Origin: Anaerostipes caccae L1-92 | GTDB taxonomy: Bacteria; Bacillota; Clostridia; Lachnospirales; Lachnospiraceae | Assembly (NCBI RefSeq): GCF_014467075.1 | Contig: NZ_AP023027.1 | Span: forward strand, 1,429,501 to 1,493,500 | Direction of reading: 5' to 3' | DNA: 64,000 bases | Shown: positions 53,567 to 61,981 of the stretch, one piece after another | Layout of the letters: the number at the start of each line of letters is the position of its first letter | Numbering within the stretch: position 1 is the stretch's first letter | Program-made: the position numbers and the translations under genes | Notes under the pieces: model-generated | Told to the model about the DNA's origin: nothing | Databases searched by the model: none | Seen by the model: the letters and a program-made list of their open reading frames with translations, nothing else

Positions 53567-54448
53567 ATGGAACAACTGATCATTGGCGTCTTCGAGCAGG
53601 GATTCATCTATGCGGTGATGGCTTTGGGCGTATATATTACTTATAAAATACTGGACTTTCCGGATTTGTCTGTGGACAGTACCTTTCCATTAGGTGCCGC
53701 CATCACCACGGTACTGTTGATGAATGGGTTCAATCCGGTCCTCTCGCTGATCCTTTCAACGGCGGCGGGAGCGGCAGCAGGGGCTTTGACCGGGATCATC
53801 CACGTAAAGTTCAGAGTCAGGGATCTGCTGTCAGGTATCATCATGATGACGGGACTTTATACGATCAATCTGCGGATTACCGGGGGAAGTGCCAATGTGC
53901 CTCTGTTCAACTACCATACGATTTTCAACAATGATTTTATCAACAATTTATTTCCGGAGGCGCTTGAGCCGTATAAGACACTGATCATCATTGCGCTGAT
54001 CATGCTGATCGCAAAACTCCTCCTGGACTTGTACTTAAAGACAAAATCCGGATTTCTGCTCAGAGCCGTAGGGGACAATGAAAAAATTGTCACATCACTT
54101 GCTAAAGACAGTGGGTTTGTAAAAATTGTCGGCCTTTCTATCGCCAACGGTCTGGTAGCTTTGGCGGGAAGTGTCATGTGTCAGCAGCAGAGATTTTTTG
54201 AAATCTCCATGGGTACCGGAACTATCGTCATTGGTCTCGCCAGCGTTATTATCGGGACGAACATTTTTAAAGGAAATCTGTTAAAGGCAACAACTGCTGT
54301 CATCATCGGCTCTGTTATATACAAAGCCTGTGTGGCGGCAGCCATCGAGATCGGACTGGACTCCCAGGACCTTAAACTGATCACTGCGATCCTGTTTCTT
54401 GTGATCCTGATCATCAGCATGGACCGGAAAAAGAAGGTGAAAGCATGA
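53567..54448 (+). CDS. trpY: ABC transporter permease, tryptophan (TrpY-like)
   Basis: A 293-aa integral membrane permease of the branched-chain-type ABC family with about eight hydrophobic helices. Segments such as YITYKILDFPDLSVDSTFPLGAA, LSGIIMMTGLYTINLRI and GLASVIIGTNIF are typical of the TrpY/YtlD group (sequence given in parts). It forms the channel with the preceding lipoprotein and the following ATPase; its stop overlaps the ATPase start as ATGA. Confidence 0.85.
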   Translation: MEQLIIGVFEQGFIYAVMALGVYITYKILDFPDLSVDSTFPLGAAITTVLLMNGFNPVLSLILSTAAGAAAGALTGIIHVKFRVRDLLSGIIMMTGLYTINLRITGGSANVPLFNYHTIFNNDFINNLFPEALEPYKTLIIIALIMLIAKLLLDLYLKTKSGFLLRAVGDNEKIVTSLAKDSGFVKIVGLSIANGLVALAGSVMCQQQRFFEISMGTGTIVIGLASVIIGTNIFKGNLLKATTAVIIGSVIYKACVAAAIEIGLDSQDLKLITAILFLVILIISMDRKKKVKA

Positions 54449-55218
54449 TTGAACTTAAAAATATTGACAAATATTATAACATTGGAACGGTGAATGAAAT
54501 CTGTCTGTTTAAGGATTTCAATTTAAAGATCCAGAACGGTGATTTTGTTTCTGTAATCGGCAGCAACGGATCAGGAAAAACGTCGATGCTGAATCTGATC
54601 TGCGGAAGTCTCCAGCCTGAAAAAGGATCCATCAGCCTGGGCGGTGAGGATATCACAAAGCAGAAGGAGTTTGTCCGCCAAAGAAAGATTGGAAGAGTTT
54701 ATCAGGACCCGGCTATGGGAACCTGTCCTTCCATGACAATTCTTGAAAATATGTCTCTGGCAGACAATAAAGGCAGAGCGTATGGACTCGCTTTGGGAAC
54801 AAATAAGAAAAGGATCAGCCATTACCGTGAAATGCTTTCCCAGCTGGGGCTGGGACTTGAAGACATGATGGGAACAAAGGTCGGTGCTCTGTCAGGGGGA
54901 CAGCGGCAGGCGATGGCCCTTCTGATGACCACAATGACGCCGATTGAGTTCTTGATCCTGGATGAACATACGGCAGCGCTGGACCCAAAGACGGCGGAAC
55001 TGATCATGCAGCTGACGGATAAGATCGTCAGAGAGAAAAACTTAACGACTGTTATGGTCACGCACAATCTCAGGTTTGCCGTGGAATATGGAAACCGTCT
55101 CATTATGATGCATCAGGGACAGGCGGTTTTAGACAAGGCAGGAAAAGAAAAAGAAGCACTTGCCATAGAAGACCTGTTGGATCAGTTTAATGAAATCAGC
55201 ATAGAGACTGGGAATTAA
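54445..55218 (+). CDS. trpZ: ABC transporter ATP-binding protein, tryptophan (TrpZ-like)
   Basis: A 257-aa ABC ATPase with Walker A GSNGSGKTS (near residue 38), signature LSGGQRQAM (near residue 150), Walker B FLILDEHTAALD and the switch histidine in VMVTHNLRFA. It energises the TrpXY importer. It is the last gene of the T-box operon, followed by a strong terminator. Confidence 0.9.
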   Translation: MIELKNIDKYYNIGTVNEICLFKDFNLKIQNGDFVSVIGSNGSGKTSMLNLICGSLQPEKGSISLGGEDITKQKEFVRQRKIGRVYQDPAMGTCPSMTILENMSLADNKGRAYGLALGTNKKRISHYREMLSQLGLGLEDMMGTKVGALSGGQRQAMALLMTTMTPIEFLILDEHTAALDPKTAELIMQLTDKIVREKNLTTVMVTHNLRFAVEYGNRLIMMHQGQAVLDKAGKEKEALAIEDLLDQFNEISIETGN

Positions 55219-55267
55219 GTGATCATATACGGGGATTTGGTGAGAATTAATATGGGTAAATTATCTT

Positions 55268-55310
55268 AAAAATCGGCATAGTCGTGGCTATCGGCTATAC
55301 CGATTTTTCT
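55268..55310 (+). terminator. Terminator after ABC transporter
   Basis: AAAAATCGGCATAG (55268-55281) pairs with CTATACCGATTTTT (55295-55308) with one mismatch, ending in TTTTTCTT. Confidence 0.8.
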
Positions 55311-55532
55311 TAACTTATCGGAAGAACAAGTGTTTTGTGTTGATTTGAAATTAAATATTGTAAAATATTAAAAAATAATGATAAAATGTAAAAAAACAGA
55401 AGAATAAATGGAGGTGCAATATGGAAAAGTAATGTTGAGATAAAGCTGTGAATCTTACTATTCTTAGGCGGATATATGATGTGTTGGACTATAGTTGTAG
55501 TGTATATTAAAGAAAGGGAAGGCTAAGTAATA
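55311..55532 (+). promoter_or_regulatory. AT-rich upstream region of DinD-like gene with possible SOS box
   Basis: This 222-base gap contains GAACAAGTGTTT (55324-55335), one base from the Firmicute LexA consensus GAAC-N4-GTTC, near the left end. A GGAGGTGCAAT site then leads into a three-codon frame. A frame reading LLFLGGYMMCWTIVVVYIK (near 55450-55505) looks like the remnant of a small membrane protein without a start. No intact gene is seen. Confidence 0.4.
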
Positions 55533-56405
55533 ATGGATAAAAGAAAAATTGAACAAATACGTCGACAATATGATATGTTTATCCATAATGTCGACGATGC
55601 TGATATTGAATTTTGGTATGCCCGTGAGTTAATGCAATTACTCGGATATGAGCGTTGGGAGAATTTTGATAAGGCAGTCAGCCGTGCAATGGAATCGTGT
55701 GCGACTTCCGATATAAAGATATCAGACCATTTTCGTGAGGTCACGAAAATGGTTGAACTGGGCAGTGGTGCAAAAAGAAGTATTAAAGATTATATGCTTA
55801 CTCGCTATGCCTGCTATTTGATTGCTCAAAATGGTGATCCTAAAAAAGAAGAAATTGCATTTGCACAAAGTTATTTTGCGGTACAGACAAGAAAACAGGA
55901 ATTGATTGAAGAACGTATTGCTTTAATTGAACGCACTGAGGCTCGTGGCAGACTTCGTGAATCTGAAAAGCGTCTGTCTCAAAATATTTACGAACGAGGT
56001 GTAGACGACGCAGGCTTTGGACGTATTCGTTCTAAAGGAGACAAAGCATTATTTGGTGGTTATTCTACACAAGAAATGAAAAAGAGACTTGGTGTGAAAG
56101 ATAATCGACCTTTGGCAGACTTTCTTCCAACACTTACTATTGCAGCAAAAAACCTTGCAACAGAAATGACAAATTATAATGTTGAAGAAAAAGACTTACA
56201 GGGTGAAGTCTCTATTACAGGTGAACATATTCAAAATAATCATTCTGTCAGGGATATGCTTGAACAACGTGGAATTAAACCGGAAAGTCTGCCGCCTTCC
56301 GAGGACATAAAAAAATTAGAACGGCGTGTTAAGTCTCAGGAAAAGAAAATTGCTGAGCAGGCAGGAAAATTGTCTGAAGTACATGGTGATGAGCCTGTGG
56401 ATTGA
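55533..56405 (+). CDS. DinD-like DNA-damage-inducible protein (BRO-N domain)
   Basis: A 290-aa protein matching the DinD family. The N-terminal BRO-type domain shows IEFWYARELMQLLGYERWENF and KMVELGSGAKRSIKDYMLTRYACYLIAQNGD (in part). The C-terminal part has GVDDAGFGRIRSKGDKALFGG and DLQGEVSITGEHIQNNHSVR, and ends in a coiled-coil (KKLERRVKSQEKKIAEQ). E. coli DinD inhibits RecA; whether this one does is unknown. Base composition and codon use are more AT-rich than the neighbours, suggesting transfer. A possible LexA site lies about 200 bases upstream. Confidence 0.85.
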   Translation: MDKRKIEQIRRQYDMFIHNVDDADIEFWYARELMQLLGYERWENFDKAVSRAMESCATSDIKISDHFREVTKMVELGSGAKRSIKDYMLTRYACYLIAQNGDPKKEEIAFAQSYFAVQTRKQELIEERIALIERTEARGRLRESEKRLSQNIYERGVDDAGFGRIRSKGDKALFGGYSTQEMKKRLGVKDNRPLADFLPTLTIAAKNLATEMTNYNVEEKDLQGEVSITGEHIQNNHSVRDMLEQRGIKPESLPPSEDIKKLERRVKSQEKKIAEQAGKLSEVHGDEPVD

Positions 56406-56482
56406 TTGTGGGTGGTGCTAAGTTGTTTAAAGGTGTTCACTTGAAATTTACTTGTTTTCGTAAATTTCTAAATTACACGTTT

Positions 56483-57346
56483 TTATGACGGTCTCTTTTT
56501 TCGTGACAATTCACTGACCACAGCACCTCCCAGAATAAGAACGGCTCCCAGAAGCTGTACCGCCGACAGGCGCTCTCTGAGAAAAAATGCTGAGAATATG
56601 AGAGCCGACAGTGGTTCGAGATATCCGCAGACAGCCACTGACCCGGCGGGCAGCCGACCGATGGAAGAAAAATAAAAATAACAGCCGATGCCTGTGTTGA
56701 CAATGCCTAAAAACAGCACAGGAAAAAGACTATGGAAAACAGACGAAGCATCAAGGCTTTGTTTTGTCTGCCTGAAGACAGCTACAGTCAGGAAACTTAT
56801 GATCAGCTGAAATGCGGAATTTTCAAGACCGGTAATGCTCTTTGCTTTTTTGTTAAAGATAACCATTAGAGCATACATGGCAGCTGACAGGATGCCGAAG
56901 ATCAGCCCGGCAGAGACATGGGTCTTAAATAAACCGTTTATATTGACCAGATACATACCGGCAATTACGGCGGCAAAACCTGAAAGTTTTTTTAGTGTCA
57001 TGTGTTCTTGAAAGACAATAGGAGATACAGCCATCACGATGACCGGACCACAGTAGTATGCAAGGGTGGCAATACTGACTCCGACCGTTTTATATGCTTC
57101 ATACAGAAGCATCCAGCTGATTCCCATCGCTATGCCGGATATGGTGATATAAAGAATATGTTTTTTATCGTGAAACCCCTGCGGCTTTCTTCCGGAAAAT
57201 AAAAAAACTGCAATGAGAAACAGACTTCCGATAAGGGTTCTTAAAAATACGATTTCATAGCTGTTAAGCAGGATATAACTAGCAACGATTCCGTTGGAAC
57301 CAAACAGAAGCAATGCGGTAAAGTATTTCAGATAAGCTTTTTTCAC
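56483..57346 (-). CDS. DMT superfamily (EamA) transporter
   Basis: A 287-aa membrane protein with ten hydrophobic helices in two EamA repeats (LLFGSNGIVASYILL in the first, VNTGIGCYFYFSSIGRLPAGSVAV in the second, given in part). Such proteins export metabolites or amino acids. The C terminus is basic (ELSRKKRPS). It is divergent from the LysR gene with a 125-base gap, so that regulator probably controls it. Confidence 0.88.
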   Translation of the reverse strand: MKKAYLKYFTALLLFGSNGIVASYILLNSYEIVFLRTLIGSLFLIAVFLFSGRKPQGFHDKKHILYITISGIAMGISWMLLYEAYKTVGVSIATLAYYCGPVIVMAVSPIVFQEHMTLKKLSGFAAVIAGMYLVNINGLFKTHVSAGLIFGILSAAMYALMVIFNKKAKSITGLENSAFQLIISFLTVAVFRQTKQSLDASSVFHSLFPVLFLGIVNTGIGCYFYFSSIGRLPAGSVAVCGYLEPLSALIFSAFFLRERLSAVQLLGAVLILGGAVVSELSRKKRPS

Positions 57347-57422
57347 TGTGACACCTCGATTTTTCTTGAATCATTTGTGATACTACTGTAACATAAAACT
57401 ATAAATTACAAAAACGAATATT

Positions 57423-57431
57423 TGTTATAAT
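57423..57431 (+). promoter_or_regulatory. Extended -10 for the LysR gene
   Basis: TGTTATAAT (TATAAT at 57426-57431), 41 bases before the start codon, in the divergent gap. Confidence 0.5.
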
Positions 57432-57471
57432 TTATATTACAATATCAGATGGATAGGAGAGGAATACCGGC

Positions 57472-58338
57472 ATGGATATGAACATACAAAAGTATATGGC
57501 TTTCGTTGAAACCGTGGAATCCGGGAGTTTTACAAGGGCCGCCCAGGAACTGGATTATTCCCAGTCAGGGATCAGCCGTATGATCCATGATCTGGAAACA
57601 GAGTGGGGTATCTCCCTTCTGGAACGGGGACATTCAGGGGTGAGGCTGACTTCCGACGGATTGAAGCTGCTGCCGTATGCAAAGAGAGTGTGTGATGAGT
57701 TTCAGAATTTACAGACACAGGCCGATGAGTTAAAGGGATTGGAATCCGGTCTGATCCGAATCGGGACTTTTTCAAGTGTGGCGACACACTGGCTTCCGAA
57801 TATCATTAAGAAGTTTCAGGAAGATTACCCCAACATTGATTATGAACTGCTGCTGGGAGACTATACGGAGATAGAAAGCTGGATCACAGAAGGCCGGGTG
57901 GACTGTGGATTTTTGAGACTGCCTACGCTTCCGGAGTTTGAAACTATTTTTTTAGAAGATGATCAGCTGATGGCTGTTCTTCCGGAACATCATCCTTTGG
58001 CCGGATGCAGTAAATTTCCTGTGGGTGCATTATGTGATGATCCTTTTATGCTGCTGGAAAAAGGGGCAAAAGCAGAGATATCGGAAATTTTTGAGCGGTG
58101 CGGCATCACTCCGAACGTTCATTTTACAACATGGGATGACTACGCCATCATGTCCATGGTGGAGAGCGGGCTGGGAATCAGTATCCTGCCGAAGCTCATC
58201 CTGCAGAGGATTCCTTACCGGATTGTCACGAAAGAATTAGAAGTGTCGGCCTGCCGAAAGATCGGGCTGGCTTTCCGTGACAGGAAAGGAATGTCTCTTG
58301 CGGTAAAACGGTTCCTGGATTACCTAGAATACAGATAA
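57472..58338 (+). CDS. LysR-family transcriptional regulator
   Basis: A 288-aa LysR-type regulator. The N-terminal winged helix is MAFVETVESGSFTRAAQEL followed by SQSGISRMIHDLE; the effector-binding domain begins near residue 90 (GLIRIGTFSSVATHWLPNI). By the usual logic of divergent pairs it regulates the DMT exporter on the other strand. AGGAGAGG precedes the ATG; the second ATG six bases later could also be used. Confidence 0.9.
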   Translation: MDMNIQKYMAFVETVESGSFTRAAQELDYSQSGISRMIHDLETEWGISLLERGHSGVRLTSDGLKLLPYAKRVCDEFQNLQTQADELKGLESGLIRIGTFSSVATHWLPNIIKKFQEDYPNIDYELLLGDYTEIESWITEGRVDCGFLRLPTLPEFETIFLEDDQLMAVLPEHHPLAGCSKFPVGALCDDPFMLLEKGAKAEISEIFERCGITPNVHFTTWDDYAIMSMVESGLGISILPKLILQRIPYRIVTKELEVSACRKIGLAFRDRKGMSLAVKRFLDYLEYR

Positions 58339-58452
58339 AATGGCTAAAAACCGTGGATGTTAACTTTAGTTGACACATTTCCAACAGCATTTGGTGGAAA
58401 AAGAGGTCCCGAATTTATATGATAAATAAAAACAGCATAGAGGAGAACATTT

Positions 58453-59172
58453 ATGGAATTTTATAAAAATCTGAACCGTTTCAGAAAAGAGAAAGGCTGG
58501 TCACAGGAAGAATTGGGGAACCGCCTGAATGTGTCAAGACAGACCGTATCTAAGTGGGAGCTGGGGACTACAACACCGGAGATGAATAAACTGATGGAAC
58601 TGAGCAGAATCTTTCAGGTCAGCATTGATGAGCTGGTTGGAAATTCTAATGCACCGGGAGAAAAAGAAGTGGTCTATGTGACTGTGAATCTCCACTATGA
58701 ATACAAGAGCAGGCTGACCGTATTCGGGATTCCGCTGGTGCATATCAATTTTGGGCGGGGGATGTATAAAGCAAAAGGAGTCATAGCTATTGGAAACTTT
58801 GCTGTAGGTCTTTTCTCTATGGGTCTGCTCTCTGCGGGGCTGATATCTATAGGAACGGCATCTCTGGGACTGCTGGCCTTTGGGGGACTCGCCCTTGGCG
58901 GACTGGCCATTGGAGGCGCTGCTCTCGGTATTTTTGCCATAGGCGGACTGGCCGTAGGAGTGTACGCCGCAGGAGGATGTGCTTTGGCCGCCCGTATTGC
59001 TGTGGGAGGTTACGCCAATGCACACATAGCCATCGGAGGCGCTGCTGACGGAGCATTTGTTTTCACAGAAAAAGGGGCAGCAGCCTGTGAAGAAATCAGA
59101 CAAACGATCCTGAGGGAATATCCCCGTACATGGAAATTCTTGATCCGGTTATTTTCAGCAGCCATGAGGTAA
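58453..59172 (+). CDS. XRE-family HTH protein with glycine-rich pentad-repeat C terminus
   Basis: A 239-aa protein. Residues 1-62 form a Cro/C1-type helix-turn-helix (GWSQEELGNRLNVSRQTVSK). A middle segment (VHINFGRGMYKAKG) leads to fourteen consecutive five-residue units at about 112-181 of the pattern [A/S]-hydrophobic-G-x-x (AIGNF AVGLF; AFGGL ALGGL AIGGA). A charged tail with EIRQTILREYPRTWKFL ends it. The repeat has no charged residues and could be membrane-associated or a solenoid. I infer a DNA-binding protein tethered to or sensing something through the repeat. Similar HTH-glycine-repeat proteins occur in Lachnospiraceae, to my recollection, without known role. Confidence 0.8.
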   Translation: MEFYKNLNRFRKEKGWSQEELGNRLNVSRQTVSKWELGTTTPEMNKLMELSRIFQVSIDELVGNSNAPGEKEVVYVTVNLHYEYKSRLTVFGIPLVHINFGRGMYKAKGVIAIGNFAVGLFSMGLLSAGLISIGTASLGLLAFGGLALGGLAIGGAALGIFAIGGLAVGVYAAGGCALAARIAVGGYANAHIAIGGAADGAFVFTEKGAAACEEIRQTILREYPRTWKFLIRLFSAAMR

Positions 59173-59227
59173 AACGGAAGACTGGGGAGAAAAACTTGGA
59201 ATTTTTATTTCTTTTGAATGAAAATTG

Positions 59228-59236
59228 TGTTATACT
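59228..59236 (+). promoter_or_regulatory. Extended -10 promoter of queuosine operon
   Basis: TGTTATACT (TATACT at 59231-59236), about 20 bases before the riboswitch. Confidence 0.6.
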
Positions 59237-59256
59237 CATTTAGTTATTGTAAATAT

Positions 59257-59303
59257 ATCAGACAGTTCATTCGTACCATCCTGTCTTTAAACAAAACTAG
59301 GAC
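59257..59303 (+). ncRNA. preQ1-I riboswitch
   Basis: A compact aptamer: stem GACAG (59261-59265) with CTGTC (59281-59285), a loop containing TTCATTCGTACCATC, and an A-rich tail TTTAAACAAAACTAGGA whose GGA can pair with TCC in the loop to form the H-type pseudoknot. The tail closely resembles known preQ1-I aptamers. It precedes queD-queE-folE-queC and a terminator, so preQ1 would shut the operon off. Confidence 0.85.
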
Positions 59304-59355
59304 AAAATAAGAGAATATGATCAGACATATTTCTTATGTCTTAGAAGAATGCTTA

Positions 59356-59387
59356 GAGACACGGACACCGCGGGTGGCGTGTCTTTT
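59356..59387 (+). terminator. Riboswitch-controlled terminator before queD
   Basis: AGACACGGACACC pairs with GGTGGCGTGTCT around GCG, followed by TTTT, between the aptamer and queD. It is the likely expression platform. Confidence 0.7.
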
Positions 59388-59454
59388 GCTGTTTCATGTT
59401 TTTTTGGATGAGGCCTGAAACAGGAGAAATAGAAAACGAGAGAAAGGGATCAAC

Positions 59455-59874
59455 ATGTACCAGTTAAATACACATGCGTCTTTTGACTCCGCACATTTTC
59501 TGGCGGGATACGAGGGCAAGTGCAGAAATCTGCACGGACACCGGTGGAAACTGTCGGTGACGATCCAAAAGGAAAAAGTAGAAGAACAGGGCCAGACCAG
59601 GGGGATGGTTGTAGACTTCGGCGAATTAAAGGACAAGGTAAAAGAAATTGCAGACGAGTTTGACCATGCTCTGATCATGGAAAAAGACACACTGAAGGCC
59701 AAGACGATAGAGGCACTGAGAGAAGAAGAGTTCCGGATCATTGAAGTGAAATTCCGCCCTACGGCAGAGAATTTTGCCAGATATTTTTATGACCGGATCA
59801 AACAGGACGGTTATGACGTATCTTTTGTGGAAGTATATGAGACGCCGAATAACTGTGCCATTTACGGAGAATAG
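59455..59874 (+). CDS. queD: 6-carboxytetrahydropterin synthase QueD
   Basis: QueD (139 aa) converts dihydroneopterin triphosphate to 6-carboxy-5,6,7,8-tetrahydropterin in queuosine precursor synthesis. The catalytic Cys and zinc histidines are in FDSAHFL and GKCRNLHGHRW; FDHALI and RPTAENFARYFY are also conserved. It is first in the preQ1-controlled operon and two bases from queE. Confidence 0.95.
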   Translation: MYQLNTHASFDSAHFLAGYEGKCRNLHGHRWKLSVTIQKEKVEEQGQTRGMVVDFGELKDKVKEIADEFDHALIMEKDTLKAKTIEALREEEFRIIEVKFRPTAENFARYFYDRIKQDGYDVSFVEVYETPNNCAIYGE

Positions 59875-59876
59875 AG

Positions 59877-60545
59877 ATGGAAGTTTTTAAGATAGCAGAA
59901 AGTTTTGTGAGTATCAACGGGGAGGGAAAGAAGGCAGGCAGGCTTTCTATGTTCATTCGCCTTAGGGGATGTAATTTAAACTGTTCCTACTGCGATACCA
60001 AATGGGCCATCAGTAAAAAAGGCGAGGCAGAACTCATGACGGCTGCGGAAGTGTCACAGATGGTAAAGGAGTCGGGAGTGGATCTGGTGACATTGACCGG
60101 GGGAGAACCTTTGCTGGATGAAAATATCAGCGGGCTGATCGGCAGTATTTTGTCACTTCCAAAGATGGAACTGGAAATCGAAACGAACGGAAGTATTCCC
60201 ATCCGTCCATGGAGAGAGCGGGACGCGAGACTTTCCATGACCATGGATTATAAACTTCCCTCCAGCGGCATGGAGGAGTCCATGTGTCTTGAAAATATGG
60301 AAGAATTAAAACCTTGGGATGTGGTAAAGTTTGTGATAGGAACAAGAGAAGATCTGGAGAAAGCAAAAGAAGTCATCGAACGGTTTTCTCTCTGTGAAAA
60401 GGCGATTGTGTATTTCAGTCCGGTTTTCGGTGCCATACCTCCGGATGAGATCGTGGAGTTTATGAAAGAACACAGGATGAATAAAGTCAGGTTCCAGATC
60501 CAGATCCATAAAGTTGTCTGGGATCCGGAGCGGAAGGGAGTCTAA
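59877..60545 (+). CDS. queE: 7-carboxy-7-deazaguanine synthase QueE
   Basis: QueE (222 aa) is a radical SAM enzyme that contracts the ring of carboxytetrahydropterin to 7-carboxy-7-deazaguanine. The iron-sulfur motif is CNLNCSYC (C-x3-C-x2-C), preceded by SINGEGKKAGRLSMFIRLRG, with TLTGGEPLL as the SAM motif. It lies between queD and folE. Confidence 0.94.
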   Translation: MEVFKIAESFVSINGEGKKAGRLSMFIRLRGCNLNCSYCDTKWAISKKGEAELMTAAEVSQMVKESGVDLVTLTGGEPLLDENISGLIGSILSLPKMELEIETNGSIPIRPWRERDARLSMTMDYKLPSSGMEESMCLENMEELKPWDVVKFVIGTREDLEKAKEVIERFSLCEKAIVYFSPVFGAIPPDEIVEFMKEHRMNKVRFQIQIHKVVWDPERKGV

Positions 60546-60551
60546 GAAGCT

Positions 60552-61139
60552 ATGGCAATCGATAAAGAAGCAGTCAAAAAACATATCAGAGGAATTCTGG
60601 AAGCGCTGGGGGATGACCCGGACCGGGAAGGCCTTAAGGAGACGCCGGACCGTGTGGCCAGGATGTATGAAGAAGTGTTTGAGGGAATGAATTACAGCAA
60701 TGACCAGATTGCAGAAATGTACTCCAAAACCTTTGAAGATGATCTGTCTGTAAAAAATCATAAGGATATGGTCGTTGTAAAAGATATCGATATTTTCAGC
60801 TACTGCGAACACCATCTGGCTCTTATGTACAATATGAAAGTCACTGTGGCCTACCAGCCGAAGGAAAAGATTCTGGGACTGAGCAAAATTGCAAGGATCT
60901 GTGACATGGTCGGCAAGAGACTTCAGCTCCAGGAGCGGATCGGGTCGGATATTGCGGAGATCATTTCCAAAGTGGCGGGGACAGAGGATGTGGCAGTACT
61001 CATCGAAGGAAATCACAGCTGTATGAGCGCCAGGGGTATTAAGAAAAATCAGACAAAGACCATCACTTCCACACTGAGGGGACGGTTCGAAAGCGATCCT
61101 GCCATGGAAAACCGCTTTTATATGCTCGCAGACAGATAA
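60552..61139 (+). CDS. folE: GTP cyclohydrolase I
   Basis: FolE (195 aa) opens GTP to dihydroneopterin triphosphate, here the supply step for QueD. The zinc and active-site residues are in [26 protein letters not shown] and [11 protein letters not shown]. It is of the type I, zinc-dependent class. Its place between queE and queC ties it to queuosine rather than folate. Confidence 0.95.
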   Translation: MAIDKEAVKKHIRGILEALGDDPDREGLKETPDRVARMYEEVFEGMNYSNDQIAEMYSKTFEDDLSVKNHKDMVVVKDIDIFSYCEHHLALMYNMKVTVAYQPKEKILGLSKIARICDMVGKRLQLQERIGSDIAEIISKVAGTEDVAVLIEGNHSCMSARGIKKNQTKTITSTLRGRFESDPAMENRFYMLADR

Positions 61140-61155
61140 GAGGAGGAATAAGATT

Positions 61156-61815
61156 ATGTCAAAACCGACAAAAGCAGTCGTAGTATTCAGTGGGGGACAG
61201 GACAGTACCACCTGTCTGTTCTGGGCAAAGAAAAAATATGAAGAAGTCATTGCGCTTTCTTTTGATTACGGACAGAAGCATTCGGATGAATTGATCTGTG
61301 CCAAAGAAATCTGCAAAAAATATGGCGTAGAGCATCATATTCTGGATATGGCCCTCTTAAACCAGCTGGCTCCCAACTCATTGACGAGGGCGGATATAGA
61401 GGTGGACAAAGAGGCGCCTGAGACGGGTACGCCGAATTCTTTTGTAGACGGAAGAAATATGCTGTTTCTTACCTTTGCGGCAGTATTTGCAAAGCAGAGA
61501 GATATTCATGTACTGGTGACCGGCGTGTCCCAGAGCGATTTCAGCGGATATCCGGACTGCAGACACGTATTTATTACGTCTCTGGAGACGACGCTGACTC
61601 TGGCGATGGATTACGAATTTGAAGTGATTACGCCTCTTATGTGGATCGACAAAAAAGAAACGTGGAAAATGGCCGATGATCTGGGCGTATTTGATGTGAT
61701 CAGACAGGAAACACTGACCTGCTATAACGGAGTCAGGGGGGACGGATGCGGAGACTGTCCTGCGTGCAGACTCAGAAGGCGGGGGATGGAAGCCTATCTT
61801 TCGGAGCGAAAGTAA
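61156..61815 (+). CDS. queC: 7-cyano-7-deazaguanine synthase QueC
   Basis: QueC (219 aa) makes preQ0 from carboxydeazaguanine, ammonia and ATP. The PP-loop [13 protein letters not shown] is near residue 10 and the zinc-binding cysteines are in [22 protein letters not shown] (C-x8-C-x2-C-x2-C). It ends the operon; no queF is seen in the window, so preQ0 reduction is encoded elsewhere or preQ1 is salvaged. Confidence 0.95.
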   Translation: MSKPTKAVVVFSGGQDSTTCLFWAKKKYEEVIALSFDYGQKHSDELICAKEICKKYGVEHHILDMALLNQLAPNSLTRADIEVDKEAPETGTPNSFVDGRNMLFLTFAAVFAKQRDIHVLVTGVSQSDFSGYPDCRHVFITSLETTLTLAMDYEFEVITPLMWIDKKETWKMADDLGVFDVIRQETLTCYNGVRGDGCGDCPACRLRRRGMEAYLSERK

Positions 61816-61889
61816 GAAAGAACAAATGTCAATGTCATATGGTCAATATCAGAACATTTGTGTGAGTGTATTTTTGTTGCAGATTTTTA

Positions 61890-61918
61890 TTGATAAAACA
61901 TTAACAAAGCAGTACAAT
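61890..61918 (+). promoter_or_regulatory. Rex operator overlapping the alcohol dehydrogenase promoter
   Basis: TTGATAA-N4-TTAACAA (61890-61907) differs from the Rex consensus TTGTTAA-N4-TTAACAA at one base. The same bases form the -35 (TTGATA, 61890-61895), 17 bases before TACAAT (61913-61918). A NADH/NAD-sensing Rex repressor bound here would block the promoter. Confidence 0.75.
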
Positions 61919-61981
61919 AAGAATGTAACCATTGGTCAGGGTTGTCAACATTTCAATCCTCTGCAGCAAAGGAGATAACGT

